Source of the DNA: Arenicellales bacterium
GTDB lineage: Bacteria; Pseudomonadota; Gammaproteobacteria; Arenicellales; JAHEKD01
Direction: 5' to 3'
Length of the DNA stretch: 64,000 nt
Assembly (NCBI GenBank): GCA_028284225.1
Contig: JANQSD010000001.1
Location: forward strand, 400,609 to 464,608
Shown here: piece by piece, positions 27,301 through 35,925 of the stretch
Layout of the letters: each line of letters starts with the position of its first letter
Numbering within the stretch: the first letter of the stretch is position 1
Notes under the pieces: generated by a model
What the model was told of the DNA's origin: nothing
The model's database searches: none
What the model saw: only the letters and a program-made list of their open reading frames with translations
Translations under genes and position numbers: made by a program

Positions 27301-27897
27301 ATGGCCCAAATTATTAAACTGGATTTGTCCTTGCCGATCTGGCAGCGGTTTTTCAGTGTGGCTCCGTTAGTATTAATTGGCACTCGGGATGAACGTGGAC
27401 AGCTGGATTTTGCACCAAAGCATATGGCGATGCCGATGGGTTGGGAAAATTACTTTGGATTTGTTTGTACGCCAAGTCACAAGACCTATCAGAATATTAT
27501 AGATACAGAGGTGTTTACGGTTACTTATGTGCGACCGACGCAACTGCTATTAAGCTCGCTGGCCGCATCGCCTCGATGTGAAAACGATGAGAATAAAACT
27601 ATTCTGGAACGTTTTGATACTTTTTCAGCGAGCGAGATTGAGGCAGAGTTTCTCCAGGACGGATATGTATTTTTGGAATGTCAGAGCTATCAGATAATTG
27701 ATAACTTTGGCGAAAATTCACTCATCACAGGTAAGATCATCGCGGCTCATGTTGATGAAGATGCATTGCGAACATCCGAGCAGGACGATGCCGAATTGAT
27801 TAATCGGTCACCCTTGCTGGCTTATTTGCATCCATATCGTTTCAGTACGATTCATCAGTCTAATCTGTTTCCTTTGCCAGCAAACATGAAAAAGTAG
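27301..27897 (+). CDS. flavin reductase-like FMN-binding split-barrel protein
   Basis: The 198-residue protein has the flavin-reductase-like split barrel: APLVLIGTRDERGQLDFAPKHMAMPMGW and FGFVCTPSHKTYQNI, with C-terminal SPLLAYLHPYRFSTI. It should bind FMN and reduce it or a small substrate with NAD(P)H. It is 4 bp upstream of the M20 peptidase gene, suggesting one transcript through the DgcN-like gene. An FNR-type box precedes it. Confidence 0.75.
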   Translation: MAQIIKLDLSLPIWQRFFSVAPLVLIGTRDERGQLDFAPKHMAMPMGWENYFGFVCTPSHKTYQNIIDTEVFTVTYVRPTQLLLSSLAASPRCENDENKTILERFDTFSASEIEAEFLQDGYVFLECQSYQIIDNFGENSLITGKIIAAHVDEDALRTSEQDDAELINRSPLLAYLHPYRFSTIHQSNLFPLPANMKK

Positions 27898-27901
27898 TTT
27901 T

Positions 27902-29083
27902 ATGTCTCAAACTGATCCTGCCCGAGTGCTGGCTGCAGCACAACGTCATTGCCCGGCAATGAAATCATTGCTCAAACAATTAGTAGAAATAGAAAGTCCT
28001 TCCTCAAATTTGGCTGCACAGCAAGGCATTAAAGAGTTGCTAGATCAGCAATTCAATCAGCTCGATTTTATGACCATACCGCTTGCTGGCACAAAACATG
28101 GCGGGAATTTCTATGCGAGACCACGAAAAAAACTAAAACAGTCTCCAGTTCAATTATTAATTGGACATATTGATACTGTGTGGCCGCTAGGAACTCTGGA
28201 AAGCATGCCTTATCTTGACGATGGTGAAAAGATTAAAGGTCCCGGCGTTTTTGATATGAAGGGCGGTATAGCACAGATCGTCACTGCCCTGAAGGTATTA
28301 CAAGAACTTGATTATTGTCCGTCAGTGACACCTGTTATTTTTGTTAATTCAGATGAAGAGGTTGGAAGTAAAGAGTCGACTCATCATATACGTCGATTGG
28401 CTCAAATTGCCAGCCGTGCCTACATTATGGAGCCCGCATTAGGCGAAGCAGGCGCCTTAAAAACCCGACGCAAGGGAGTGGGCAGGTTTAATGTGAAAGT
28501 AAGGGGTAAAGCGGCACATGCCGGACTTGATCCGACAGCTGGGGCCAGCGCCATTCTAGAGCTTTCACATGTGATTCAGAAGCTTTTTGATTTGAATGAT
28601 TTGGACAGAGGAATAACCGTCAACGTCGGGATAATTGATGGCGGCATTAGGCCAAATGTAGTTGCACCTGTAAGCACAGCCAGTGTGGATGTCAGAATAT
28701 TGAACAGTTCAGACATTCCCAATGTTGAAAAGGCAATACAGTCGATTTGCTCTTCAACCGAAGGTGTGGACGTTAAAATTAATGGTCGCATTGGTCGACC
28801 GCCGCTGGAAAAAAATAAACGAAATAATCGCTTGTGGCAGTATGCGCAAAACTTGGCAGAAAGTTTAGGCATGCAACTGACGCAAGCTACAGCTGGTGGT
28901 GGTTCAGACGGCTGTACCACCAGTCAGTATACGGCCACGCTAGATGGTCTGGGAGCGGTAGGCGATGGTGCTCATGCAGAGCATGAATTTCTTTATATCG
29001 ATAAAACCATAGAGCGGGTAGCACTATTAGCTATGCTGATTATGGCCCCGCAAATAGAGGAGGGCGATCATGATTTCAGGTAA
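27902..29083 (+). CDS. M20-family metallopeptidase (glutamate carboxypeptidase / ArgE-like)
   Basis: The 393-residue cytoplasmic protein has the M20 zinc ligands: GHIDTVWP, PGVFDMKGG, NSDEEVGSKES and GGGSDGCT. A dimerisation (lid) domain lies at about 180-300. It should hydrolyse an N-acylated amino acid or gamma-glutamyl/aspartyl peptide. Its stop overlaps the following DgcN-like gene by 14 bp, consistent with D-amino-acid or N-acyl amino-acid metabolism. Confidence 0.85.
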   Translation: MSQTDPARVLAAAQRHCPAMKSLLKQLVEIESPSSNLAAQQGIKELLDQQFNQLDFMTIPLAGTKHGGNFYARPRKKLKQSPVQLLIGHIDTVWPLGTLESMPYLDDGEKIKGPGVFDMKGGIAQIVTALKVLQELDYCPSVTPVIFVNSDEEVGSKESTHHIRRLAQIASRAYIMEPALGEAGALKTRRKGVGRFNVKVRGKAAHAGLDPTAGASAILELSHVIQKLFDLNDLDRGITVNVGIIDGGIRPNVVAPVSTASVDVRILNSSDIPNVEKAIQSICSSTEGVDVKINGRIGRPPLEKNKRNNRLWQYAQNLAESLGMQLTQATAGGGSDGCTTSQYTATLDGLGAVGDGAHAEHEFLYIDKTIERVALLAMLIMAPQIEEGDHDFR

Positions 29084-30095
29084 AGATAAAAGTAAAGAGT
29101 ATTTTTTAACATCATTGACCAGAATCACTGATTTTGCTGAGCAAGAGTTAAAGCTTGCGAAACTTGAGCGAGAACAGTGGCTAAATGGCGATTATATTGC
29201 TTGCGAAGTTAAAGGTTCACCCAACGCTTTATATGCCATCGAGCTATGTAACGGCAGGATGGTGCCGATGTTGGAAGGTGACAAGTTGGTCGGTGCTTTG
29301 GGTAAACGTGCCGCTACACTTGAAGGTGTTGGAGACTGGCAGGCCGTTAAACAGGACGGTCAGATGCACGCGCTTACTGGAGCAGGTTTGTTTGGTATGG
29401 CAACATCAGTATCAATGTTTTTACCACGATTGATGGATTTGTCCTACCTGGGTCATGTTGCCGCCCAGGATAAAAAATTATCCATGCAGGATTTTATTGC
29501 CCCGGTAAAGGCAGGATCTTTCTCTGTCCCCGTTATTATGCTGGTCGGTACTTCAATGTCCGCCGGTAAGACAACGACGGGCAGAATGATTATTCACGAG
29601 TTAAAAAACCTGGGTATGAAAGTTGTTGGTGCAAAACTGACGGGTGCCGGACGTTATCGCGATATTTTGGCTTATGCCGACGCCGGCGCAGATCACATAC
29701 TTGACTTTGTCGACGCCGGGTTACCTTCCACCGTGGTAGAGAAAGATTCATTCAAACAGAGTCTGGCGTACATGTTGGCACGAATCCAATCATTACAACC
29801 TGATGTTGCTGTGATTGAAGCAGGTGCATCGCCGCTTGAACCTTACAATAGCGATCAAGTGGTTGAGGCCGTTAAAGATAACATTGCGCTGATGATATTA
29901 TCTGCTTCAGACCCATATGCTGTGTTAGGCGTACAAGCCGCATTTGGAATCAAACCGAACTTAATTACCGGACCAGCCACTAATACTACTGCAGCGATTG
30001 ATTTGGTAGAGGAGTTGACCGGAATTAAGGCATTGAATTTACTTGACTCTGCTTCTTTGCCGGCACTGCGAAAGTTAATTGAAGATTATCTTTAA
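29070..30095 (+). CDS. DUF1611 P-loop protein, DgcN-like N-acyltransferase
   Basis: The 341-residue protein has an N-terminal Rossmann-like domain and a C-terminal P-loop domain with GTSMSAGKTTTGRM. Conserved GAGRYRDILAYADAGADH and IEAGASPLEPYNSD follow. DUF1611 includes DgcN, the D-glutamate N-acetyltransferase. With an M20 deacylase-like gene upstream, a role in N-acyl amino-acid turnover is plausible but not shown. Confidence 0.7.
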   Translation: MISGKDKSKEYFLTSLTRITDFAEQELKLAKLEREQWLNGDYIACEVKGSPNALYAIELCNGRMVPMLEGDKLVGALGKRAATLEGVGDWQAVKQDGQMHALTGAGLFGMATSVSMFLPRLMDLSYLGHVAAQDKKLSMQDFIAPVKAGSFSVPVIMLVGTSMSAGKTTTGRMIIHELKNLGMKVVGAKLTGAGRYRDILAYADAGADHILDFVDAGLPSTVVEKDSFKQSLAYMLARIQSLQPDVAVIEAGASPLEPYNSDQVVEAVKDNIALMILSASDPYAVLGVQAAFGIKPNLITGPATNTTAAIDLVEELTGIKALNLLDSASLPALRKLIEDYL

Positions 30096-30137
30096 TTTAA
30101 ACTAAAGTGTGATTAATCAATTTATTAAGGAATAAGT

Positions 30138-30551
30138 ATGAGTGTAAAAATCAATGATTTGATGACGGAGTCAGTTATAACGGCCCAGCCGCATCAGTCT
30201 GTCGAGCATGTTCGTAATATGATGGAGAATAATAAAATCAGTTCAATACCTGTGGTTGATAGCGAAGGTCATCCGGTCGGAATTGTCTCGGCAACGGATT
30301 TGGCACATGATTTGAAACCGGGTTCGCCAGTGAGCAACATTATGACTGAAAGGGTCTACACTATTCCTCAATATAATAATGCCAGTGCCGCAGCGCGGTT
30401 AATGCGAAACCATCATATCCACCATGTTGTCGTGACTCATGAAAAGATGATAGTGGGAATGATCAGTGCTTTCGATTTGCTCGCACTGGTTGAAAAACAT
30501 CGTTATGTGTCCAAAAACTCAGCGGAATATAAAGGTAAAAACCAGAATTAG
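30138..30551 (+). CDS. CBS-domain pair protein
   Basis: The 137-residue protein consists of two CBS motifs (MTESVITAQPHQSVEHVRNMM...GIVSATDLAHDL and MTERVYTIPQYNNASAAARLMR...GMISAFDLLALVE). Such stand-alone proteins bind adenine nucleotides and sense energy status. AAGGAATAAGT precedes ATG. It lies among stress and polyphosphate genes and may belong to the same low-oxygen regulon. Confidence 0.85.
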   Translation: MSVKINDLMTESVITAQPHQSVEHVRNMMENNKISSIPVVDSEGHPVGIVSATDLAHDLKPGSPVSNIMTERVYTIPQYNNASAAARLMRNHHIHHVVVTHEKMIVGMISAFDLLALVEKHRYVSKNSAEYKGKNQN

Positions 30552-30664
30552 TATGTAGTTTTGACTTTGTATTGATTGTGAAGCTACTTTTATTTGTTGC
30601 ACCTGTAAACCCGCAACCGCCAGAAGATATTTTGTATATCGGTGTTGGGTATCCGATGGTCTAA

Positions 30665-31522
30665 TTAGTGCATATTTTTATAGATTTCGGTAGGGGTGCC
30701 TAAAATGTTGTAATCTGGCGCAATGGCGATGTCACTGTCTTTGTGAAGATACGGTAAGTCATGAAGCACATATCGAATACAGTCGAGCCTGGCTCGTTTT
30801 TTATCGTCTGATCGAATTACCGTCCACGGCGCAAAACTAGTGTGTGTTCGGTTGAACATTTCTATTCTGGCAGCGGTTACCTCATCCCATTTGCCTAGCA
30901 CTTCACGATCAACCGGGCTCAATTTCCATTGTTTTAATGGATCAATTTCGCGTGACTTAAATCGACGATACTGTTCCTCTCTGCTCACTGAAAACCAGAA
31001 CTTATACAAAATAATTCCGCTGTCAACTAATGTACGCTCAACGCCGGACACTTGATCTAGAAATTGCTGATATTGTGCGTTGCTACAAAAACCCATCACG
31101 GGTTCTATCACAGCTCGGTTGTACCAAGACCGATCAAACAATACTATTTCCCCCTGGGTAGGCAGGCGTTGAATATAACGTTGAAAATACCATTGTCCCC
31201 GCTCAATCTTCGTAGGCACGCTCAGTGCCACGACTTTTGCTCCGCGCGGGTTAATGTGTTCCATGAATCGTTTTATAGTACCGCCTTTACCAGCCGCATC
31301 ACGGCCCTCAAAAATCAACACTAGTTTCTTTCCTGATTCATTCACCCATTTTTGTAACTTGAGCAACTCAATCTGTAACATTTGTTTTTCAGATTCGTAT
31401 TGTTTACGCTTCATTTTTTTAGGGTAGGGATAGTCAGGCCCAATAATTTCTTTCTTTTTGGCGTTTGTTACAAGACGTTGAATTTGCTTTGGTACGTTGT
31501 CTCCCAATGATGATTTTTGCAA
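30665..31522 (-). CDS. ppk2: polyphosphate kinase 2 (second of two)
   Basis: The 285-residue PPK2 has Walker A EGRDAAGKGG (72-81), GEIVLFDRSWYNRAVIEPVMGFC and LKQWKLSPVD. It is clearly diverged from the copy at 26195-27064, including a basic N-terminal extension, so the two may prefer different nucleotides. It is divergent from hsp20, and the FNR-type box at 31644-31657 lies in the shared promoter region. Confidence 0.92.
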   Translation of the reverse strand: MQKSSLGDNVPKQIQRLVTNAKKKEIIGPDYPYPKKMKRKQYESEKQMLQIELLKLQKWVNESGKKLVLIFEGRDAAGKGGTIKRFMEHINPRGAKVVALSVPTKIERGQWYFQRYIQRLPTQGEIVLFDRSWYNRAVIEPVMGFCSNAQYQQFLDQVSGVERTLVDSGIILYKFWFSVSREEQYRRFKSREIDPLKQWKLSPVDREVLGKWDEVTAARIEMFNRTHTSFAPWTVIRSDDKKRARLDCIRYVLHDLPYLHKDSDIAIAPDYNILGTPTEIYKNMH

Positions 31523-31643
31523 GAGTATTAGCCTCCAGATCGTGATAACTCACAGCAGGTTATCTGAGTGCTAGCAATATTACAACCGGGACTATCATGG
31601 TAAAGCCAGGGTTGTTCAGATAAGCCTCTATTTCAAATCTTAT

Positions 31644-31657
31644 TTGACTTAAATCAA
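31644..31657. promoter_or_regulatory. FNR/DNR-type box between ppk2 and hsp20
   Basis: TTGACTTAAATCAA matches TTGAY-N4-RTCAA. It is centred about 66 bp upstream of the hsp20 start (31717) and about 128 bp upstream of the ppk2 start, so hsp20 is the more likely direct target. Confidence 0.65.
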
Positions 31658-31716
31658 TGTGATACTGGTTATGCTCGATTAAAGTTTGACATGGTTAATG
31701 GTTTAAGAGATCGATT

Positions 31717-32154
31717 ATGACCATAATTCACAGGCAGCACACTCGAGCTAAATACAGTTCTCAAGCTGGCCTTCCAAAAGCATTATCCTCGCTGAAAAAT
31801 GCTGAAATCAGCCGGGTATTTATTCCCGCCATGAACATAATCGAGAGCAAAACCGCTTATAACATTGAAATTGAGTTACCGGGATTGAAGCAAAACGAAA
31901 TAGAACTTCAGATTGATAGCCATTATTTCGTTTTAAAAGGTGAGCGTAAACAACTCACAGCAGAATCAGTTGAAAACATCCTAGTTAATGAATCAAGTTA
32001 TGGGTATTTTTATCGTTCGTTTCCATTGCCAGAGGATGTCGATGTTGAGCAGGACTGGAAAGCAAAACTTTGTGATGGAATTCTATCCATTATTTTACCT
32101 AAACTTAAAAATGAAAAATCCATGTTCAGATCAATACCTATTGAAGGAGCTTGA
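31717..32154 (+). CDS. Hsp20/alpha-crystallin small heat-shock protein
   Basis: The 145-residue protein has a short variable N-terminus and an alpha-crystallin domain (about 42-135; YNIEIELPGLKQNEIELQID, FYRSFPLPEDVDVE and GILSIILPK). A normal C-terminal I-x-I/V anchor is not obvious. It should hold unfolding proteins in an ATP-independent way. Promoter context suggests induction by low oxygen through the FNR-type box. Confidence 0.88.
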   Translation: MTIIHRQHTRAKYSSQAGLPKALSSLKNAEISRVFIPAMNIIESKTAYNIEIELPGLKQNEIELQIDSHYFVLKGERKQLTAESVENILVNESSYGYFYRSFPLPEDVDVEQDWKAKLCDGILSIILPKLKNEKSMFRSIPIEGA

Positions 32155-32205
32155 TTTTCAATACCTTAAGTAAGCTGAATCCGGTATTATGGTGATTCAT
32201 TTATT

Positions 32206-32958
32206 CTAGTAAATTCTCGCCCCATCATGATTATGTTGGCATGGGTATTGCAGCGAGCAGTTGTGGCAGACATATGATTTAAGTTTATTGATATCCTTGA
32301 TCTTTAATTTAGAACCAATGACTTCAGTTCCTGTCGCGTGTTTGATGATTTGCAACGCACGTGAAAAAGTTTCCTGTCGAATGCCTAGTTTTGCCGCTAT
32401 TAGCTTTTTGTTGTAGGGAATGCTGACTGTCACTGGCGATTGATTGACAGCCGGACAATGAACCAGCAAAAAACAGGCAATACGTTGCGGTGCGTTTAAA
32501 ATAGTTCGATGTTCTATTTCAAGATCTTGGAGAAGGCGGGTATGTAATTCCAGGTGTAGTAGATTTTCGGTAAAATCATCTTCCTGTTTCATTAGATTGC
32601 GTATTATATTGAGAGAAATACGCCAGATAATCGTGGGCTTAATGGTTGTGGCCAAAACTTGTGAATATAAACTATCTTCCAGGATAGTGGTGATGCCGAA
32701 TATGCAACCTCTGTCTATTACATCAATTACGTAGCTATCACCATCATTGGTGACGCGCGAAAGCATTATTTCACCTTGTTCAATAATATGGCAATACTGG
32801 GATTCATCACAGTAAATTTTAATGAATCTATTTTTTTCACATCGGATTCGATGTGCTTGTCGAAGTATGGGTTCAAGTGCTTTATTATTCAAATGCGAGA
32901 ATAATTCTGATGAACGCAATAACTCTAACAGCGCTAATTGCTGACCACTTTTTACCAT
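32206..32958 (-). CDS. Crp/Fnr-family regulator with FNR-type recognition helix and C-terminal Cys cluster
   Basis: The 250-residue protein has a cyclic-nucleotide-like sensor barrel (about 15-135), a dimer helix and a winged helix. The recognition helix reads RQETFSRAL; the E-x-x-S-R pattern is that used by FNR to read TTGAT half-sites. The N-terminal Fe-S cysteine cluster of FNR is absent. The last 20 residues contain CHNCSLQYPC (C231, C234, C240) and His residues, an unusual possible metal or redox site. Boxes of the matching sequence precede several genes within 11 kb and also its own upstream region. Confidence 0.88.
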   Translation of the reverse strand: MVKSGQQLALLELLRSSELFSHLNNKALEPILRQAHRIRCEKNRFIKIYCDESQYCHIIEQGEIMLSRVTNDGDSYVIDVIDRGCIFGITTILEDSLYSQVLATTIKPTIIWRISLNIIRNLMKQEDDFTENLLHLELHTRLLQDLEIEHRTILNAPQRIACFLLVHCPAVNQSPVTVSIPYNKKLIAAKLGIRQETFSRALQIIKHATGTEVIGSKLKIKDINKLKSYVCHNCSLQYPCQHNHDGARIY

Positions 32959-33094
32959 CTATCATTTTCCTCACTATGGTAACACTCGAAACCGGCTTTT
33001 TTGTTTGACCAGTAACAACAATATTAATTAAAAATTATAACTTATTAAGTTTAATACGGTAGGCGTAATTACTTTTAACAATCTTAAGCTCTAA

Positions 33095-33119
33095 GTCAAA
33101 TGCATTTGACCTAAGTCAA
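33095..33119. promoter_or_regulatory. double palindrome with FNR-type box between the regulator and the dksA-like gene
   Basis: GTCAAATGCATTTGAC (33095-33110) is a perfect 16-bp palindrome and overlaps TTGACCTAAGTCAA (33106-33119), a perfect TTGAC-N4-GTCAA box. The site lies 137-161 bp upstream of the regulator start and 118-142 bp upstream of a small ORF at 33237. Autoregulation is likely. Confidence 0.6.
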
Positions 33120-33236
33120 TTTATACTTGAATCGAATACTTTATAGTCACAGCCGCTATAGATTCAAATTTCAAAGAACAAATGCATTGAATTTGATAAA
33201 AGGCCCAGCCAAAACACTGACTTAGGTAACTGGAGC

Positions 33237-33338
33237 ATGACTTTAGGGGGCATTCAAAAAATACCCATAAGTATAATCCTACTATTGGTTTTTTCCTCAG
33301 CTCAACAAGTTAATTCAGTAGCATTTGGTGAATTTTAA
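33237..33338 (+). CDS. 33-residue hydrophobic peptide ORF
   Basis: ATG is preceded by TGGAGC. The peptide has a basic-free start, a hydrophobic core (IPISIILLLVFSSA) and a short polar tail, like a signal peptide with almost no mature part. It could be a small membrane protein, or the 5' remnant of a secreted protein. It sits downstream of the double palindrome and 43 bp before the dksA-like gene. No homologue is recognised. Confidence 0.3.
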   Translation: MTLGGIQKIPISIILLLVFSSAQQVNSVAFGEF

Positions 33339-33381
33339 TAGTCGTTGGATTATAAGAAGTTTGTAATTTCGGAGTTAGTTT

Positions 33382-33699
33382 ATGTACCAAGAATATCGGC
33401 ATCAATTAGAAGAACTTAAACAAGAGTTGGAATTACGTGTGGCTAAGGCACGAACAAGTTTATCAAACAAACACAGTGCTGATTGGAGTGAACAGGCTAT
33501 TGAACGGGAAAACGAAGAAGTGTTGGTAGAACTTATTCGAGAAGGAGAACAAGAACTTGAACAAATCAAAAAATCACTGGCACGAATGAATTCAGGTGAA
33601 TATGGACTGTGCTCAGATTGTGGAGATGCTATTAACCCGGAACGACTTCAGGCGATGCCAATGGCCACCAACTGCATTCAATGTGCAAAAAAATCCTAA
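33382..33699 (+). CDS. DksA/TraR-type zinc-finger protein
   Basis: The 105-residue protein has an N-terminal coiled coil (about 5-75, rich in Glu/Lys/Leu) and a C4 zinc finger (CSDCG...NCIQC) at about 76-103. It is shorter than DksA (151 residues), nearer to TraR-like and YocK-like proteins. It may bind the RNA polymerase secondary channel. Location beside the FNR-type regulator suggests a role in stress or slow growth. Confidence 0.85.
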   Translation: MYQEYRHQLEELKQELELRVAKARTSLSNKHSADWSEQAIERENEEVLVELIREGEQELEQIKKSLARMNSGEYGLCSDCGDAINPERLQAMPMATNCIQCAKKS

Positions 33700-34167
33700 A
33701 TCACTTCGGTACATTAGTATCAAAGTAAGTGGCGTTACAGCTCTGAGTACAATGGTGCAGCAATGGGGTGAAATTGCTTAATTTCAGAGTTAAGCTGCAA
33801 AAATTATCAATTCAGTAAATATACTCAACTCGGTCATTCTGAAATAAACTAGCTTTATAAATCATTATTATTACCGTCGTAGTCGTATACAGTTTGGTTA
33901 AGAAAAAACTTCAGATCGGCTCTCTGTCTGGTCTTTTAGATATAATGACGATATTCAGTCACTAATAAGTGGTTGATTTATAAAGATTTTCATTGAATTT
34001 ATATTGTTAAAATTATTTAATATTGGTATATTTTATCTGTACATCATACTTACCCCCCAAACCCTATATATGTACATCCTTTAACCCCGCATCCTGCGGG
34101 GTTATTTTTTATCTGCCAAGCATAGTGATGGAGCTGTTCTGGGATATGTGATGGTGGCCGGATAACT
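33700..34167. other. intergenic stretch, no gene seen apart from a terminator
   Basis: The 468 bp are AT-rich with no supported ORF. The only clear element is the intrinsic terminator at 34083-34110. The region separates the plus-strand dksA-like gene from the minus-strand operon ending at 34168. Confidence 0.5.
34083..34110 (+). terminator. intrinsic terminator
   Basis: AACCCCGC-ATCCT-GCGGGGTT forms an 8-bp perfect stem followed by ATTTTTT on the plus strand. It can end plus-strand transcripts from the dksA-like side. On the minus strand the stem is the same but the T-tract is poor, so it is a weaker barrier for the operon ending at 34168. Confidence 0.85.
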
Positions 34168-35664
34168 TTAAGTAAATATCTGTCTGAAAACTGATTCGAT
34201 ATCCAGTGATCCGTAGCCTATGTCTTTACTCCACTCACCATCGAACCCACTAGAAAATTGTGTAAGCAATGTTTGAAGCTGTATTGAATTAAACTGAGGT
34301 AAATTTTTCTTTTTACAATGTGAGAAAATTAAACCAATTGCACCTGATACGTGAGGGGCCGCAAAACTTGTCCCACTTTTGAGAACAATGCCATGTCGTG
34401 AATGTGCATGGGCAACAGCTATTTTAGAGCCGGGAGCGGCCAGATCCGGTTTGGCTCGTCCATCCCGGGTAGGTCCTCTGGAAGAGGGTGGCCATACTGA
34501 AATAGTATCGGCATTTTTGAGTGTTGCCGCTACCGAAATAACTGATCGGCCCGTTCCAGGTATAGTGAGTGACGGTGCGCTGTTATCATGGCCTTTAAAT
34601 CTGATAGCGCGTCGTCTGTCATCTCTTTCCACCCAGGCATGAATATGACCACCGGATGGAAGTTCATCGCCGGCATTGATTTCCAGTTTCCAATCACCTC
34701 CTTGTATTTCATCACTTGCTCCTGGTTCTATAATAATACTCAGATTGCTGTCGCCGTTTTGTGCTGTAAAACGTTGATAGGTTATTTGATATGAGTTGTT
34801 GTTTTCTAATTGACCGCTGACTTCGGGATTATCCAGCGAAATTAATTCTGATACTCCACTGGCCGGGCTTTCAGGTTGGTGTAATCTGAATGTGAATACA
34901 TCAGCTGATTTGAACCAAAGTTCTATCACATCTTTTTCTCTGGAGACCGTTCTTGAATTCCAGGTTAAAAATGATTGTCGGTTAGGACTAAGATCCAAAG
35001 CAGCACTGGCGGACTTATCATGTTCGTTTCCAGCTGATTTAACCACAGCTCGTCCGGGGATGGTTCCGTTGCCCATTAACGTTTCTAGGTAATTTTCGAG
35101 CATAGTACTGCCATCATGGGCACCAACGTTAGTGCCGAAACTTAAATTGATAACAAATGGCAGTTGCTGATCCTGTGCGATACGGCGTATAAAGTCTATC
35201 GCCTGTATGTGCGAAAAAGACGACCCTAAAGCCATTTCATCGTTTTGATCGATGGTTATTTTGGGTTTGACTACGATTATTTTTGATTCTGGCGCAACAC
35301 CTCCATGAAATTTAGGTTCTGCACTTGCTATTGGCGGAGCTGGTTTGCCTGCGGCTATACTTGCTACGCCAGTCCCATGAGCCGCTGACAAGCCACTGGG
35401 AACCGAATTATTAGAAATAAAAGTATTGATCTGTTCTTGGGTAAATAATCGGCCGAATGGTACTAATTCAGGTGGAGGTGAAACATCAGTCGTCTGGTCC
35501 CACAGCATTAATATCCTAGTGTTACCCGTCTCATCAAGAAAGGCACTGTGTGTGACATCTATTCCATCATCGACAATACCTATTATAACTTGATCACCTT
35601 TTTCAGAAAAAGGCGGGCGATGTACAGCGTCGGCACCGATAATAGCTAATGATTCAACCGTCAT
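34168..35664 (-). CDS. cytoplasmic subtilase (S8), last gene of the LodA-like/radical SAM operon
   Basis: The 498-residue protein has no signal peptide or long prodomain. The catalytic triad is D32 (IGIVDDGID), H96 (SAAHGTGVAS) and S433 (SGTSFAAPH). An inserted beta-rich domain lies between H and S and ends near GGHIHAWVERDD. A subtilisin-like protease (QhpE) processes the crosslinked subunit in quinohemoprotein amine dehydrogenase maturation, so a leader-cleaving role here is reasonable inference. It shares architecture with the divergent subtilase at 43353-45437. It lies 27 bp after the small-peptide gene. Confidence 0.85.
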   Translation of the reverse strand: MTVESLAIIGADAVHRPPFSEKGDQVIIGIVDDGIDVTHSAFLDETGNTRILMLWDQTTDVSPPPELVPFGRLFTQEQINTFISNNSVPSGLSAAHGTGVASIAAGKPAPPIASAEPKFHGGVAPESKIIVVKPKITIDQNDEMALGSSFSHIQAIDFIRRIAQDQQLPFVINLSFGTNVGAHDGSTMLENYLETLMGNGTIPGRAVVKSAGNEHDKSASAALDLSPNRQSFLTWNSRTVSREKDVIELWFKSADVFTFRLHQPESPASGVSELISLDNPEVSGQLENNNSYQITYQRFTAQNGDSNLSIIIEPGASDEIQGGDWKLEINAGDELPSGGHIHAWVERDDRRRAIRFKGHDNSAPSLTIPGTGRSVISVAATLKNADTISVWPPSSRGPTRDGRAKPDLAAPGSKIAVAHAHSRHGIVLKSGTSFAAPHVSGAIGLIFSHCKKKNLPQFNSIQLQTLLTQFSSGFDGEWSKDIGYGSLDIESVFRQIFT

Positions 35665-35691
35665 CTTGTTATCTTCATACGCTGTGATTGA

Positions 35692-35925
35692 TTACCTGAG
35701 ACGGCCTGAGCTACGATCCGTCTCATGGCTGATTACTTCCGGATTCTTGATTAAGTTTTTCAACGCATCAGAATCGCATTTGCCACTTACAAATTCTCCG
35801 ATTCTTGACAGCATGTGAAAGTCATCTGGTTGTTGCCAGTTGTTGCTCACCCGTAAAAGGACCGTCAATTGTTTTTCCTTTGTTTCAGGCTTAGCGGCTG
35901 AGTTTGAATTTTCTGTTTCTGTCAT
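35692..35925 (-). CDS. small 77-residue protein of unknown function
   Basis: The protein is polar, without signal or membrane segment. It contains RVSNNWQQPDDFHML and one cysteine (VSGKCDSD), ending in SSGRLR. Its ATG overlaps the stop of the FAD monooxygenase by 4 bp, which supports it as a real gene of the operon. It is too poor in Cys to be a quinohemoprotein gamma subunit. It could be a chaperone, a recognition partner or a modest RiPP-like substrate. Confidence 0.65.
   Translation of the reverse strand: MTETENSNSAAKPETKEKQLTVLLRVSNNWQQPDDFHMLSRIGEFVSGKCDSDALKNLIKNPEVISHETDRSSGRLR

Noticed and set aside
35692-35925. QHNDH gamma-subunit (QhpC) homologue
   Set aside because: Only one Cys is present, while that subunit needs several Cys for thioether bonds and CTQ.
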